DNA of 64,000 nucleotides from Azospirillum thermophilum. GTDB lineage: Bacteria; Pseudomonadota; Alphaproteobacteria; Azospirillales; Azospirillaceae. A program made the position numbers and the translations under genes. The stretch spans positions 580,501-644,500 of the forward strand of contig NZ_CP029356.1 of NCBI RefSeq assembly GCF_003130795.1, given 5' to 3'. This document shows positions 51,843-62,339 of this stretch, piece by piece; within the stretch, counting starts at the first letter, position 1, and the number at the start of each line of letters is the position of its first letter. The notes beneath the pieces were generated by a model. That model saw only the letters and a program-made list of their open reading frames with translations. It did no database searches and was not told where the DNA came from.

Positions 51843-52234
51843 CCGTGTGCGCCCAGCATGGGCGCGTTCTTGAGGGTGTAAGTCCCTCCGTAAGCTGGTC
51901 ACGGCGAACGAAGAGAAGCGCAACTGCGGAAGGGCAACCGACCGTGGGAAGGAAGCGTGGATCGCAGCTGCGGGCCGATGAACAAGAACCGGATATGAGG
52001 CGGTGCCGACCAGGGCGAGCGGGCATGGAACCGCGAAGCTCTTGTGACCAAGGGTCGGTGGCGTAAATCCGGCGGTCGTGCAGCGAAGGAACGCGTTCTT
52101 ACCTGGGGAGATCCCGCCTTGCGCCTGAAAGGGCGACGGCGTCGAGCCGGAGCGGGAAGTCAGCAGAGGCCATAGTAGGCGAGGCGCGAGCCGGACCGAA
52201 GGGCCGAACGAGGGAGAATGGAGTCCACCCGACG

Positions 52235-53599
52235 ATGCGTGAGGCCATGCGTCAGATGCCGGAGCGATCCGGGAGGCGGGAGAGGAGGACGGGTGAAGCC
52301 CGTCCGGAGGCCCGTCTTGACGAAGCCGAGCGCCCGCGCCGGGACACGGACGCCATGGGGCCGGGGCTGCTGGATGCGGTCCTGGCGCGAGAGAACCTTC
52401 TGCGAGCGTTGAGGAAGGTGCGGGCCAACGGGGGTGCAGCGGGAGTGGACGGCCTGGACATCGACCAGACCGCCGCACTGCTGAAGAGCCGCTGGCCGGC
52501 GATCCGCGACAGCCTGCGGGAGGGGACGTACCGGCCGCAGCCGGTGCGTCGCGTGATGATCCCGAAACCTGGGGGTGGCGAGCGCGAACTCGGCATTCCC
52601 CCGGTGACGGACCGCCTGATCCAACAGGCGATGCTGCAAGTTCTCCAGCCGATCCTCGATCCCGGCTTCAGCGACCACAGTTACGGCTTCCGTCCCGGCC
52701 GGAGTGCGCACGACGCCGTCCTTGCGGCGCAAAGCTTCGTGCAGTCCGGCCGGCGGATCGTCGTGGATGTGGACCTGGAGAAGTTCTTCGACCGGATCGA
52801 CCATGACCTTCCGATCGACCGCCTGTCCAAGAGGGTCCCGGACCCGGCCATCATCCGGCTGGTGCGGGCCTACCTGGATGCCGGCGTCATGGAGGACGAT
52901 GGGGCGGTCGCACGGCGTCGGACGGGTTCCCCGCAAGGGGGACCGCTGTCGCCGCTGCTGGCCAATCTGATCCTGGACGAGGTGGACAAGGAACTGGAAC
53001 GCCGGGGCCATGCCTTCTGCCGCTACGCCGACGACTGCAACGTCCATGTGCGGTCGCGTCGGGCGGGAGAGCGGGTGATGGCCCTGCTGCGGCGCCTCCA
53101 TGGCCGGTTGCACCTGACGGTGAACGAAGCCAAGAGCGCCGTGGCCCCCGTCTTCGGCCGCAAATTCCTCGGCTATGCCTTCTGGGCCGGACCGAAGGGA
53201 GAGGTCAGGCGGAGGGTCGCCGACAAGGCGATCACGGCGTTCAAGGACCACATCCGCGACCTGACGCCCCGGCTGACGGGACGGTCGATGGCCGCGGTGG
53301 TGGCGAGGCTGCGCGATTTCCTGCTGGGCTGGAAAGCCTACTTCCGACTGGCGCAAACTCCAAAGGTCCGGCGAACGCTGGACGAATGGATACGCCACCG
53401 GCTGCGGGCCATTCAGCTCAAGCAGTGGAAGCGGGGGAAGACCATCTTCCGGGAACTGACGGCCAGAGGGGCCAAGCCCGCCGTCGCCCAACAAATCGCG
53501 GCCAATGGCCGACGCTGGTGGGGCAACAGCGGCAAGCTTCTCAATGCAGTCCTCACCATCAAATGGGCAGACCAACTCGGACTGCCCAGGCTCGCATGA
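52235..53599 (+). CDS. ltrA: Group II intron reverse transcriptase/maturase
   Basis: A 454-residue intron-encoded protein. RT blocks include GIPPVTDRLIQQAMLQVL, YGFRPGRSAHDAV, the GSPQGGPLSPLLANL block and the active-site FCRYADDCN (YADD). The maturase X domain follows (DFLLGWKAYFRL). There is no HNH endonuclease domain after it. The protein helps the intron RNA fold and copies it into new sites. Starts at 52235 or 52247 are possible. Confidence 0.95.
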   Translation: MREAMRQMPERSGRRERRTGEARPEARLDEAERPRRDTDAMGPGLLDAVLARENLLRALRKVRANGGAAGVDGLDIDQTAALLKSRWPAIRDSLREGTYRPQPVRRVMIPKPGGGERELGIPPVTDRLIQQAMLQVLQPILDPGFSDHSYGFRPGRSAHDAVLAAQSFVQSGRRIVVDVDLEKFFDRIDHDLPIDRLSKRVPDPAIIRLVRAYLDAGVMEDDGAVARRRTGSPQGGPLSPLLANLILDEVDKELERRGHAFCRYADDCNVHVRSRRAGERVMALLRRLHGRLHLTVNEAKSAVAPVFGRKFLGYAFWAGPKGEVRRRVADKAITAFKDHIRDLTPRLTGRSMAAVVARLRDFLLGWKAYFRLAQTPKVRRTLDEWIRHRLRAIQLKQWKRGKTIFRELTARGAKPAVAQQIAANGRRWWGNSGKLLNAVLTIKWADQLGLPRLA

Positions 53600-53611
53600 C
53601 CTCAATCCCCC

Positions 53612-53682
53612 GAACCGCCCGGTGCGGACCCGCATGCCGGGTGGTGTGGCAGGGGTGCGACCTTCTCGGGTCGCCCCCTATG
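53612..53682 (+). ncRNA. Group II intron domains V and VI
   Basis: Domain V is the hairpin ACCGCCCGG / CCGGGTGGT (53614-53645) with a short distal loop around GCGGACCCGCAT. Domain VI is the hairpin GCGACC/GGTCGC with an outer GGGG/CCCC (53652-53678) and the bulged A at 53680. Exact pairing needs a covariance-model check. Confidence 0.7.
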
Positions 53683-53732
53683 CCGATTGGCACGGCCTTC
53701 CGGAGAAAGCGTCGGACTGCCGGCCGCCGTCA

Positions 53733-53972
53733 TCAGGTCATGGCATGGTCGCCGACCGGCCCCGGTCTCTTCGTGACGGTCGCGATCATGGAAGGTCGTT
53801 CGGCCAGCAGCTTCTCGGCCGTGCGCGTCACATCGCGCCAGAAGGCCGCTGCCCGAATGTTGTTTGCAGCCGTGAGTTCGACGAGGCGAACCCGGCTGAT
53901 GCGGACCGCGGCCTCTCCCAGTTCATCCACCAGGCGAGTCGCGAGAACGAGCACGTCGTGATCGGTCTTCAT
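53733..53972 (-). CDS. Conserved-looking small hypothetical protein
   Basis: A 79-residue soluble, helical protein starting MKTDHDVLVLATRLVDELG, with the segment NNIRAAAFWRDVTRTAEKLL and a basic Pro/Gly-rich end. It has no membrane segment. The ordered amphipathic pattern suggests a real gene. It converges with the intron and diverges from the next small gene. No function is known to me. Confidence 0.65.
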   Translation of the reverse strand: MKTDHDVLVLATRLVDELGEAAVRISRVRLVELTAANNIRAAAFWRDVTRTAEKLLAERPSMIATVTKRPGPVGDHAMT

Positions 53973-54257
53973 GACCTACACAAACCCCGCAGACCAAGGT
54001 TTGTTCCGCCTCGCTTTCAAGGCGGCGGGGAGACTCTTCGGGGCTGCCCCTTCGGGTGGTGGCAGTAGGCCGATCAGAGCCTTTGTTGCGAAGAGGCAAC
54101 GATCAGCCGCCGCTTGCCCCGTGTCTCACAACCGACACTCGCCTTATCCCGTCGGTTTGGTGTTTGAATGGCGTGTGCGCTGCGGCATCCTGTGACCGTC
54201 GTATCCGGTGGACCGCGGCGTGCCGAGGATCGGGTTCCAGGGTTTTGGAGAGTGCTC

Positions 54258-54467
54258 ATGCGCAGGAAGCGCGACGTTGCCGAAGGTCAACTGTTCCGGA
54301 AGCTCGGCCCCGGCGGAGGCATCTGGGAGGTGATCGCCGTCCGCAAGGACGGGATGGGCACGCAGCACGCCCAGCTCAAGCGGATCGACGACCCCAAGAC
54401 GCTGAAGACCCTGTCGGTCTCCGCCCTGCTCGACTCCCAACAGTTCGAGGCGGTGGCCGAGGCCTGA
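54258..54467 (+). CDS. Small hypothetical protein
   Basis: A 69-residue basic protein, MRRKRDVAEGQLFRKLGPGG, followed by a beta-rich core (IWEVIAVRKDGMGTQHAQLK) and a short helix. It looks like a small SH3-like or RNA-binding fold, but I cannot name it. The start at 54258 follows GGAGAG. It ends 4 bases before the stop of the convergent MBL gene. Confidence 0.7.
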   Translation: MRRKRDVAEGQLFRKLGPGGGIWEVIAVRKDGMGTQHAQLKRIDDPKTLKTLSVSALLDSQQFEAVAEA

Positions 54468-54471
54468 CCGC

Positions 54472-55515
54472 TCAGCCGGCCCGCCGGTAGACGTCGACCC
54501 CATCCTCCCGCAGCCGGCGGGTCAGCCGGCCATCGCGCCAGAGGTGGTTCAGGTGCGCGATGGTCTCTCCCATGGCGAAGACCATCTGGTGGGTGTCGAG
54601 ATCCGGCCGGAACAGCATCGCCGCCACCTCGACCGCCGTCCGCCCGGTGGAGCAGAACTCCAGCACGTCCGCCAGCCGCTCCTCGTGGTGGGCGCCGAGC
54701 TCGTCGAGCCGCGCCCGCAAGCCGCGGAACGGCAGGCCGTGCGACGGCAGGACCAGCGTCTCCTCCGGCAGGGCGCGAAGCTGGGCGAAGCTGCCGAGAT
54801 AGTCGGCCAGCGGGTCGGCGTCCGGCTCCGACGGCCAGACGCTGATGTTCGGGCTGATGCTCGGCAGGAGCTGGTCACCGGGGATGAGCAGCCCCGCCGC
54901 TTCGCTGTACAGGCAGACCGGCTCGGCCGTGTGGCCCGCCCCGATCAGCACCTGCCAGTCCGCACCGCCCACCGTCAGCCTGTCGCCCGCCCGCAGCCGG
55001 CTCATCACCACCGGCACATGCGGCACCGCCTTGCGGTATGCGTTGCGCCGGGCGAGCAGCGCGCCCCGGGTATCGGAGTCGAGGCCGGCCCGTTCGTAGA
55101 ACCGCTCCGTCGCCGCGTCCAGCGCCGGCGAGGTGCCGGCGCTGAGCAGCGACGCATAGAGCCATTCCGTCAGGGAAGTGGCGAACCCGGCCCCGGTACG
55201 GTTCGTCAGCCAGCCGGCGAGGCCGATATGATCGGGATGGAAGTGCGTCGCGATGATGCGGTGGACCGGCCGGCCGGCCAGCCCACCCTCCAGCAGCTCC
55301 TCCCAGGCCTGACGGGTGCGGGGGTCGTCGAGCCCCGTATCGACGAGCGTCCAGCCTTCCTCGCCGCCGTCGAGCGCCCAGGCATTCACATGGTCCAGCC
55401 GGAAGGGCAGGGCCAGCCTGATCCACAGCACGCCCGGCGCGACCTCGACGGCCCGGCCGGATTGCGGCGGGTCGGCGAAGGGAAAGGTCAGGGCGTCTTC
55501 CTGCGGGCTGTTCAT
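54472..55515 (-). CDS. MBL fold metallo-hydrolase
   Basis: A 347-residue metallo-beta-lactamase fold protein. The metal motif is THFHPDHIG, followed by GHTAEP and PSHGLPF with the remaining His ligands. A C-terminal winged-helix-like region (about 290-340, with MGETIAHLNHLWRDGRL) resembles the LACTB2/BLACT_WH type. The start at 55515 follows GGAGGA. A TTGCAA palindrome lies 26 bases upstream. The substrate is unknown: glyoxalase-II-like and nuclease-like members exist. Confidence 0.9.
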   Translation of the reverse strand: MNSPQEDALTFPFADPPQSGRAVEVAPGVLWIRLALPFRLDHVNAWALDGGEEGWTLVDTGLDDPRTRQAWEELLEGGLAGRPVHRIIATHFHPDHIGLAGWLTNRTGAGFATSLTEWLYASLLSAGTSPALDAATERFYERAGLDSDTRGALLARRNAYRKAVPHVPVVMSRLRAGDRLTVGGADWQVLIGAGHTAEPVCLYSEAAGLLIPGDQLLPSISPNISVWPSEPDADPLADYLGSFAQLRALPEETLVLPSHGLPFRGLRARLDELGAHHEERLADVLEFCSTGRTAVEVAAMLFRPDLDTHQMVFAMGETIAHLNHLWRDGRLTRRLREDGVDVYRRAG

Positions 55516-55540
55516 GCCGTCCGGTCCTCCGAAAGCTGGA

Positions 55541-55554
55541 TTGCAAAATTGCAA
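55541..55554. promoter_or_regulatory. TTGCAA-AA-TTGCAA candidate operator
   Basis: Two copies of the palindromic hexamer TTGCAA are separated by AA, just upstream of the MBL gene start. Such AT-rich symmetry is unusual in this GC-rich DNA, so it may be a repressor site. No specific regulator is assigned. Confidence 0.4.
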
Positions 55555-55804
55555 CAGCGGGAGCCTACTGACAATGGCCCTGTTGCGGGACCGCCGTGGC
55601 GTTTTTATCTCTCAATCATGGGTTTTGCCCGGCTCCCGGCCCCGCCCTTGGAACTGTCGCCCGAAACCCGCGTTTCCAGCATGGCGAAGGTCGCTTCGCT
55701 AAGGGGAAAACAACTTTCGGTTTGGTCTGACGCGCTGCAAAGCCGGTGCGTAGCTTTCCGGGAAGCGCGACGCGCCGCCGCCGTCAAGCATGGGGACAAA
55801 GAAC

Positions 55805-56833
55805 ATGACACGACGTGGCATTCTTTTCGGCACGGCCCTCGCCATCCTTGTGCCGACCACTGCGATGGCCGCTCCCGAAGGCTTCTATGTCGGCGCGGGC
55901 GCCGGCGTGAACTGGACCGAAGACGCGGACCTCAGCGACTATCCCACCGTCGGGAGCGGCTTGACCGAGAAGTTCAAGCTCGGCGGCATCGGCAACCTGA
56001 CCGCCGGCTACGCCTCCGCGATGGGGCTCCGCGCGGAGCTGGAGTTCGCCTGGCGGTGGCGCAACTCGGTCAAGGAGACGCAGAGCTCCAATCCCGCGCT
56101 GAACGGGTTGAGCGGCAAGACCAGCTCGATCGCCTTCATGGGCAACGCGCTCTATGACTTCAACACCGGCACGCCGGTGACCCCCTATATCGGCCTCGGC
56201 GCCGGTATCGCGCAGGTTCGCCAGCATCTGAACGGCGTCAGCGACAAGGACTGGGTCTTCGCCTATCAGGGCATCGTCGGCGCCGCCTACAGCATGACCG
56301 ACAATCTGGCGCTGACCATCGACTATCGGTACTTCGCCACGCTCGATCCCGATTTCGACCTGGGTCCGGTGACGTCGAAGGGCGAGTACCGCAACCACAC
56401 CATCATGGCCGGCCTGCGCTACAGCTTCGGTGCGCCGGCACGTGCGATGCCGGCGGTGGCCACGGCCCCGGCGGCCCCGATGGAGCAGCAGCGGCCGCAG
56501 ACCGAGTATCTCGTCTTCTTCGACTGGGACAAGGCGAACATCACGCCGGCGTCCGACAAGATCATCGGTGATGCGGCGGCGGCGGCCGGCCAGGTGCGGG
56601 CGGTCGGCATCCATGTGATCGGCCACACCGACACGTCGGGAGCGCCGGCCTATAACCAGAAGCTCTCGCTGCGCCGTGCCGAGGCGGTGCGCCGCGCCCT
56701 GATCGCCAAGGGCGTCACCGCCACCCAGATCACGGTCGAGGGCAAGGGCGAATCGCAGCTCATGACCCAGACCGGTCCGAACGTGCGCGAGCCGTCGAAC
56801 CGCCGTGCCCAGATCCTGATCCGGGTGTCGTGA
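55805..56833 (+). CDS. OmpA family outer membrane protein
   Basis: A 342-residue protein. The signal peptide (RRGILFGTALAILVPTTAMA) leads to an 8-stranded OmpA-like beta barrel (about 25-215, starting APEGFYVGAGAGVNW). A Pro/Ala hinge then joins the OmpA peptidoglycan-binding domain (about 235-340, with HVIGHTDTSGAPAYNQKLS and the family Asp/Arg). It anchors the outer membrane to the wall. The start at 55805 follows GGGGA at the usual distance. ATG 55790 is less likely. Confidence 0.94.
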   Translation: MTRRGILFGTALAILVPTTAMAAPEGFYVGAGAGVNWTEDADLSDYPTVGSGLTEKFKLGGIGNLTAGYASAMGLRAELEFAWRWRNSVKETQSSNPALNGLSGKTSSIAFMGNALYDFNTGTPVTPYIGLGAGIAQVRQHLNGVSDKDWVFAYQGIVGAAYSMTDNLALTIDYRYFATLDPDFDLGPVTSKGEYRNHTIMAGLRYSFGAPARAMPAVATAPAAPMEQQRPQTEYLVFFDWDKANITPASDKIIGDAAAAAGQVRAVGIHVIGHTDTSGAPAYNQKLSLRRAEAVRRALIAKGVTATQITVEGKGESQLMTQTGPNVREPSNRRAQILIRVS

Positions 56834-56867
56834 CGCGGCCGGGATCGATCCTGAGCAATTATCTTCG

Positions 56868-56917
56868 GGCAGGGCGTCGCGAAAGCGGCGCCCTGCCGGC
56901 GTTTGCGCGGCTTTTTT
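56868..56917 (+). terminator. Terminator after ompA-like gene
   Basis: GGCAGGGCGTCGC pairs with GCGGCGCCCTGCC (one T-G wobble) around a GAAA tetraloop (56868-56897). A second small hairpin (56894-56911) runs directly into T6. Confidence 0.85.
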
Positions 56918-57015
56918 GCATTCCTGTTCCGACGTTGCGCTTCGGGGGTGGCAAGACGCCCTAAGGCAGCGTATGAGGTTGTCGTGACGAACAGAATCGA
57001 CGCCCGGGTCCCTTC

Positions 57016-57654
57016 ATGCACGTTTTGATCGCCGACGATCATTCCATTGTTCGAAGTGGTCTTACGCACCTCGTGGGCGAACTGGACGAACAGGTTGCGG
57101 TCACCGCGGCGACCAGCTTCGCCCAGGTCCGCACTTTCCTGGACGGCGGCGAATCCTTCGACCTGATCGTGATGGATCTGCGGATGCCCGGACTGAACGG
57201 CCTGGACGACGTCGCGGATCTGGTGAACCGCGTCGCGCCGATTCCGGTGGTCGTCTTCTCCATGGTCGATTCGCCGGAGGAGATGCGCGCCGTCCTGTCG
57301 CTGGGGGTGCGCGCCTTCATCCCGAAGTCGACCGACGACGTGCTGGTGCTGAACATCCTGCGGCTGGTGCTGGCCGGCGGCTCCTATGTGCCGCCGGTGC
57401 TCGGCATCGCGGCGCCCACCGCCCAGCCGGCGAAGGTGGCGCCTTCGGTCTTCGACGGGCTGACCCGCCGGCAGCTCGAGGTCCTCGACCTGCTGGCCAA
57501 GGGCCTGTCCAACCAGGAGATCGGCGAGCGGCTGGGGCTGAACATCTCCACCGTCAAGACCCACGTCACCGGCGTGCTGAAGGCGCTGGGCGTCGGCAGC
57601 CGCACCCAGGCCGTGCTGCTGGTCAAGGAATCAGGCCGCGGCAGGCTCGTCTGA
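57016..57654 (+). CDS. LuxR/NarL-type response regulator
   Basis: A 212-residue regulator. The receiver has the acidic pair ADDHS, phospho-acceptor Asp54 (VMDLRMPG) and the conserved Lys in IPKS. The GerE/LuxR helix-turn-helix is at 145-205 (LTRRQLEVLDLLAKGLSNQE). Its last 24 bases overlap, tail to tail, the 3' end of a histidine kinase gene, its likely partner. Confidence 0.94.
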   Translation: MHVLIADDHSIVRSGLTHLVGELDEQVAVTAATSFAQVRTFLDGGESFDLIVMDLRMPGLNGLDDVADLVNRVAPIPVVVFSMVDSPEEMRAVLSLGVRAFIPKSTDDVLVLNILRLVLAGGSYVPPVLGIAAPTAQPAKVAPSVFDGLTRRQLEVLDLLAKGLSNQEIGERLGLNISTVKTHVTGVLKALGVGSRTQAVLLVKESGRGRLV

Positions 57655-59076
57655 CGTCAGCGGCACCGTCACCGAGAAGGTGGAGCCGCGACCGACGACC
57701 GAGCGGACCGACAGCCCGTGGCCGAGCAGCCGGGCGAGCCGGTCGACGATGGCGAGGCCGAGCCCGATCCCCTCGCTACGGTCGCGGTCGGGCCGCTCCA
57801 ACTGGATGAACTCCTCGAAGATGCGGCGACGATCGGGCTCGGCGATGCCGCGGCCGGTGTCGCACACGTCGATGCGCAGCCGGCCGGCCTGCCGCCGGCA
57901 GCCGACCAGCACGGCGCCGCTTTCGGTATAGCGGACCGCGTTGGCGATCAGGTTGCGCAGGATTCGCTCCAGCAGGGCCGGATCGCTGAGGACGCTGGCC
58001 GAGGTCGGCACCACCCGCAGCCCGATCCCCTTGGCATCGGCCAGAACGCCGAACTCGGCCTCCAGCCGCTCGAACAACGGGCCGAGCGGGGTGGGGGCGA
58101 CGACCGGCTCGACCACCCCCGATTCCAGCTTGGAGATTTCGAGGATCGAGTTCAGCAGGGCGCCCATGGATCGCTGGGCGCCGCGCAGGTCGGCGAGGAC
58201 GGCGGCCGCCTTCGGGGTCTGCGGCTGGCGTTCCAGCATGCCGGTGAACATGCGGATGGCCTGCAGGGGCTGCTGCAGGTCGTGGCTCGCGTGGGCGAGG
58301 AAGCGGGACTTCGCGACATGCGCGCCCTCCGCGGCGTCCTTCGCCGTGCGCAGTTCGGCCGTGCGCTCCTGCACCTGCTGTTCCAGCGTGGCGTTGGCAC
58401 GCTCCAGCGACTCCGCCATCCGGGCGATCTCGGCGAACTGGCGCTGCACGTGGCGCACCATCGGGCCGAAGATGACCGCCGCCTCGACCGCCAGCGTGGT
58501 CAGGGTCAGAAACAGCGCGAGAAGGCCCAGGCGATGGAGCATCTGGAAGCCCGCCTCGCCATCCTCCTGATAGCGCGCCACCATCTCCTCCAGCCGGGCG
58601 AGCAGGGGGCCGAGTGCTTCGCCGGTGATGCGGACGGCGTCTTCGGGGCGCAAGCTCTCCGGGCTGGCGGCCGCGGCGCGAAGCGCGGCGATGTAGGACA
58701 GCACCCGGTCGTTCAGCGGATCGGGCCCGGCGAAATAGAGGCTGCGCAGCGGGCTCGCCGCCTGCTTGCCGGAGGCCGGATCGGTCAGGCGCCGGTGGCC
58801 CTGCTCCAGCATGTCGGTCGCCTCCGTCAGCAGGGCGATGACCTGCAGCCGCTCCGTCTCGCCCGTCACATGCACCAGCCGCTCCACCAGCAGCGCGGTG
58901 CGTTGCGAGAGCATGCGCTGCCGGCCGGAGATGTTCACGATCTCCAGCATCGTCTCGTGCTGGCCGATCACCCGCTCGGTCATCAGGAAACCGGCGAGGG
59001 TGGAGATGGCGACGATCGCCAGCGCGATCCGGTAGCGCAGCGTCATCCAACTGGCGGTGGTGCTGTCGATCGGCAC
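57631..59076 (-). CDS. Membrane sensor histidine kinase with PilJ-like sensor
   Basis: A 481-residue kinase. TM1 (about 14-32) and TM2 (about 180-203) enclose a periplasmic helical domain with the type IV pili/NarX-like NISGRQRMLSQRTALL motif. A coiled coil follows, then the H-box FLAHASHDLQQPLQA with His265 and a HATPase domain (NLIANAVRYTES, DTGRGIAEPD, GIGLGLAIVDRLA). The QRMLSQR motif occurs in nitrate and other small-ligand sensors. It converges on the response regulator gene. Confidence 0.93.
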   Translation of the reverse strand: MPIDSTTASWMTLRYRIALAIVAISTLAGFLMTERVIGQHETMLEIVNISGRQRMLSQRTALLVERLVHVTGETERLQVIALLTEATDMLEQGHRRLTDPASGKQAASPLRSLYFAGPDPLNDRVLSYIAALRAAAASPESLRPEDAVRITGEALGPLLARLEEMVARYQEDGEAGFQMLHRLGLLALFLTLTTLAVEAAVIFGPMVRHVQRQFAEIARMAESLERANATLEQQVQERTAELRTAKDAAEGAHVAKSRFLAHASHDLQQPLQAIRMFTGMLERQPQTPKAAAVLADLRGAQRSMGALLNSILEISKLESGVVEPVVAPTPLGPLFERLEAEFGVLADAKGIGLRVVPTSASVLSDPALLERILRNLIANAVRYTESGAVLVGCRRQAGRLRIDVCDTGRGIAEPDRRRIFEEFIQLERPDRDRSEGIGLGLAIVDRLARLLGHGLSVRSVVGRGSTFSVTVPLTSDEPAAA

Positions 59077-59261
59077 CTTGCGGCCCCTTCCTGTCGTGCT
59101 GGTTTACCCCATCCTGCCCGGACGGCTGCGGAATCGCCATGAGGCACAGCGCCTCCGCCGCGAATTCGTGTTGCGTCGCCCGGCGGGGGGCGGAACACCC
59201 TGCACGCCCCGGTGTTGGAGAAAGCGAAGTACACCCAGGCCCAGCCCTATGGAGAAACCCG

Positions 59262-59699
59262 ATGTGGTGGCGTAACGTGACGTTGGTCTTCGCCGTGGTC
59301 TTCACGGCCGTCGGCCTGCTCGGATTCATTCCCTCGATGCTCAGCCCGCCGGCGGCCGGCGACACGCTGGCGATCGACTCGTTCCATGGCCTTCTGCTCG
59401 GCCTGTTCCCGGTGAACGTGCTGCACAACATCGTTCACCTGGCCTTCGGGCTGTGGGCGTTCTTCGCCTATTTCTCCGGCCGTCTGGCCTCCCGCGGCTA
59501 TCTGCGGACGGTCGCGGTTCTCTACATCCTGCTGGCGGTCATGGGCATCATCCCGGGTCTGAACACCCTGTTCGGCCTCGTCCCGCTGCATGGCAACGAC
59601 GTGTGGCTGCATGTGCTGATCGCCGCCGTCGCCGGTGCCGTCGGCTATCTGGTGCACGAGCCGGAAACCGATCGCGACCGCGCGACCTACCGGGCGTAA
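59262..59699 (+). CDS. DUF4383-like membrane protein
   Basis: A 145-residue protein with four membrane helices: VTLVFAVVFTAVGLLGFIPS, the conserved VLHNIVHLAFGLWAFFAYF, TVAVLYILLAVMGIIPG and VLIAAVAGAVGYLV. The N-x-VH-x-G pattern of DUF4383 is visible. The function is unknown. The start at 59262 follows GGAGA. Confidence 0.88.
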   Translation: MWWRNVTLVFAVVFTAVGLLGFIPSMLSPPAAGDTLAIDSFHGLLLGLFPVNVLHNIVHLAFGLWAFFAYFSGRLASRGYLRTVAVLYILLAVMGIIPGLNTLFGLVPLHGNDVWLHVLIAAVAGAVGYLVHEPETDRDRATYRA

Positions 59700-59736
59700 T
59701 CCCCACCGCAGGGGGGAGCGTGGAGCAGGCAGCCGG

Positions 59737-60426
59737 TCAGGCGCCCGCCTCCTCCCGATAGCCGCAGGCTTCCAGTGCCGCCTGCATGTGCTCCGGAACG
59801 GGAGCGGTCGCACCGACCGGCTCCCGCTTCGGGTAGAGCGGCAGGGAGATTGCGCGGGAATGCAGGTGCAGCGGCTGCCCGTCCGGCCCGCCATACTGCG
59901 GGTCGCCAAGCAGCGGGCAGCCGAGCGCCGCGCAATGGACGCGGATCTGGTGGGTCCGGCCGGTGTGCGGCGTCAGTTCCAGCCAGGTGGTCCCATTGCC
60001 GCGGCCGCGCACCACATAGTCTGTCACCGCCGCCTGCCCGTCCTCGGCAGTGACGATCCGCCAGCCGCCGGTGCGGTTGCTGACCTTCTTCAAGGGCCAC
60101 TCCATCCGGCCGGCGTCGGTCGGTGGGGAGCCGGCGACCACCGCCCAGTAGGTCTTGTCGACCTTGCCGTCCTGGAACAGGATGCCGAGCTTGCGCAGGG
60201 CCTTGGGGTGCCGTCCCAGGATCAGGCAGCCGGAGGTGTCGCGGTCCAGCCGGTGGGCGAGCGCCGGCGGTTTCGGCAGGCCGAAGCGCAAGGCGCTGAA
60301 GTAGCGCTCCAGATTCGGACCGCCGCCCGGTCCGGCATGGACCGGCAGCCCCGCCGGCTTGTCGAGGATCAGCATCAGCGCGTCGCGATAGAGGACGCGC
60401 GCCTGGATTTCTTCGGGTGTCATCAT
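59737..60426 (-). CDS. RluA family pseudouridine synthase
   Basis: A 229-residue synthase without an S4 domain. The catalytic motif is AHRLDRDTSGCLIL, with the essential Asp, and the later LTPHTGRTHQIRVH is typical. Short S4-less members modify tRNA (RluA, TruC) or 23S rRNA, and the target is not decided. Starts at 60426 or 60423 are possible (Met-Met). It lies downstream of the fumarase terminator. Confidence 0.92.
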   Translation of the reverse strand: MMTPEEIQARVLYRDALMLILDKPAGLPVHAGPGGGPNLERYFSALRFGLPKPPALAHRLDRDTSGCLILGRHPKALRKLGILFQDGKVDKTYWAVVAGSPPTDAGRMEWPLKKVSNRTGGWRIVTAEDGQAAVTDYVVRGRGNGTTWLELTPHTGRTHQIRVHCAALGCPLLGDPQYGGPDGQPLHLHSRAISLPLYPKREPVGATAPVPEHMQAALEACGYREEAGA

Positions 60427-60449
60427 GCACGGGGCATCGCGGACGGACC

Positions 60450-60479
60450 GGCGCCGCCCCCCCTTGGGAGGGCGGCGCC
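60450..60479 (-). terminator. Terminator hairpin after fumarase
   Basis: GGCGCCGCCC (60450-60459) pairs with GGGCGGCGCC (60470-60479), with further inner C/G pairs. It lies 7 bases after the fumarase stop on the minus strand and before the RluA-type gene. Confidence 0.65.
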
Positions 60480-60485
60480 TGGGCC

Positions 60486-62123
<1,638 letters not shown>

Positions 62124-62339
62124 TGGGCGTTCCTCTTGAGACGGTGCTGACGGATGCCGCCCCGCTCGCCGAACCCGTGCATGACGAGATCGCACATGGC
62201 GTGATCGGCGAAAAGGGGCAGGGGCCGCGCTTGGCCCCCGTTATACACCCCCTGGGCCGGGACACAACGGGAACGGGGGCGCTGCGGCGACTTGCCGGGT
62301 GCCCCCGTTGCGGCAGTCCGCCAGCGCCCGTGATGGTCC

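Larger units (their letters stand above)
51847..53688 (+). mobile_element. Group II intron, probably class C
   Basis: The 5' end GTGCGCCCAGCATGGGCGC matches the GUGYG consensus. The 5' ribozyme part (51847-52234) contains the conserved GAGGGTGTAAGTCCCTCC. The reverse transcriptase gene lies in the loop, and domains V and VI follow at 53612-53682. The 3' end is placed at CCGATT (53688), 8 bases after the bulged A53680 expected as the branch point. Insertion directly after an intrinsic terminator and the lack of an endonuclease domain are hallmarks of class C introns. All parts look intact, so it may be active. Confidence 0.88.

Noticed and set aside
51769..52234. Small open frames between livK and the reverse transcriptase
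   Set aside because: This is the 5' ribozyme part of the group II intron, so the frames are incidental.
57718..59142. 474-residue frame opposite the histidine kinase
   Set aside because: Shadow of the kinase, which carries all catalytic boxes.
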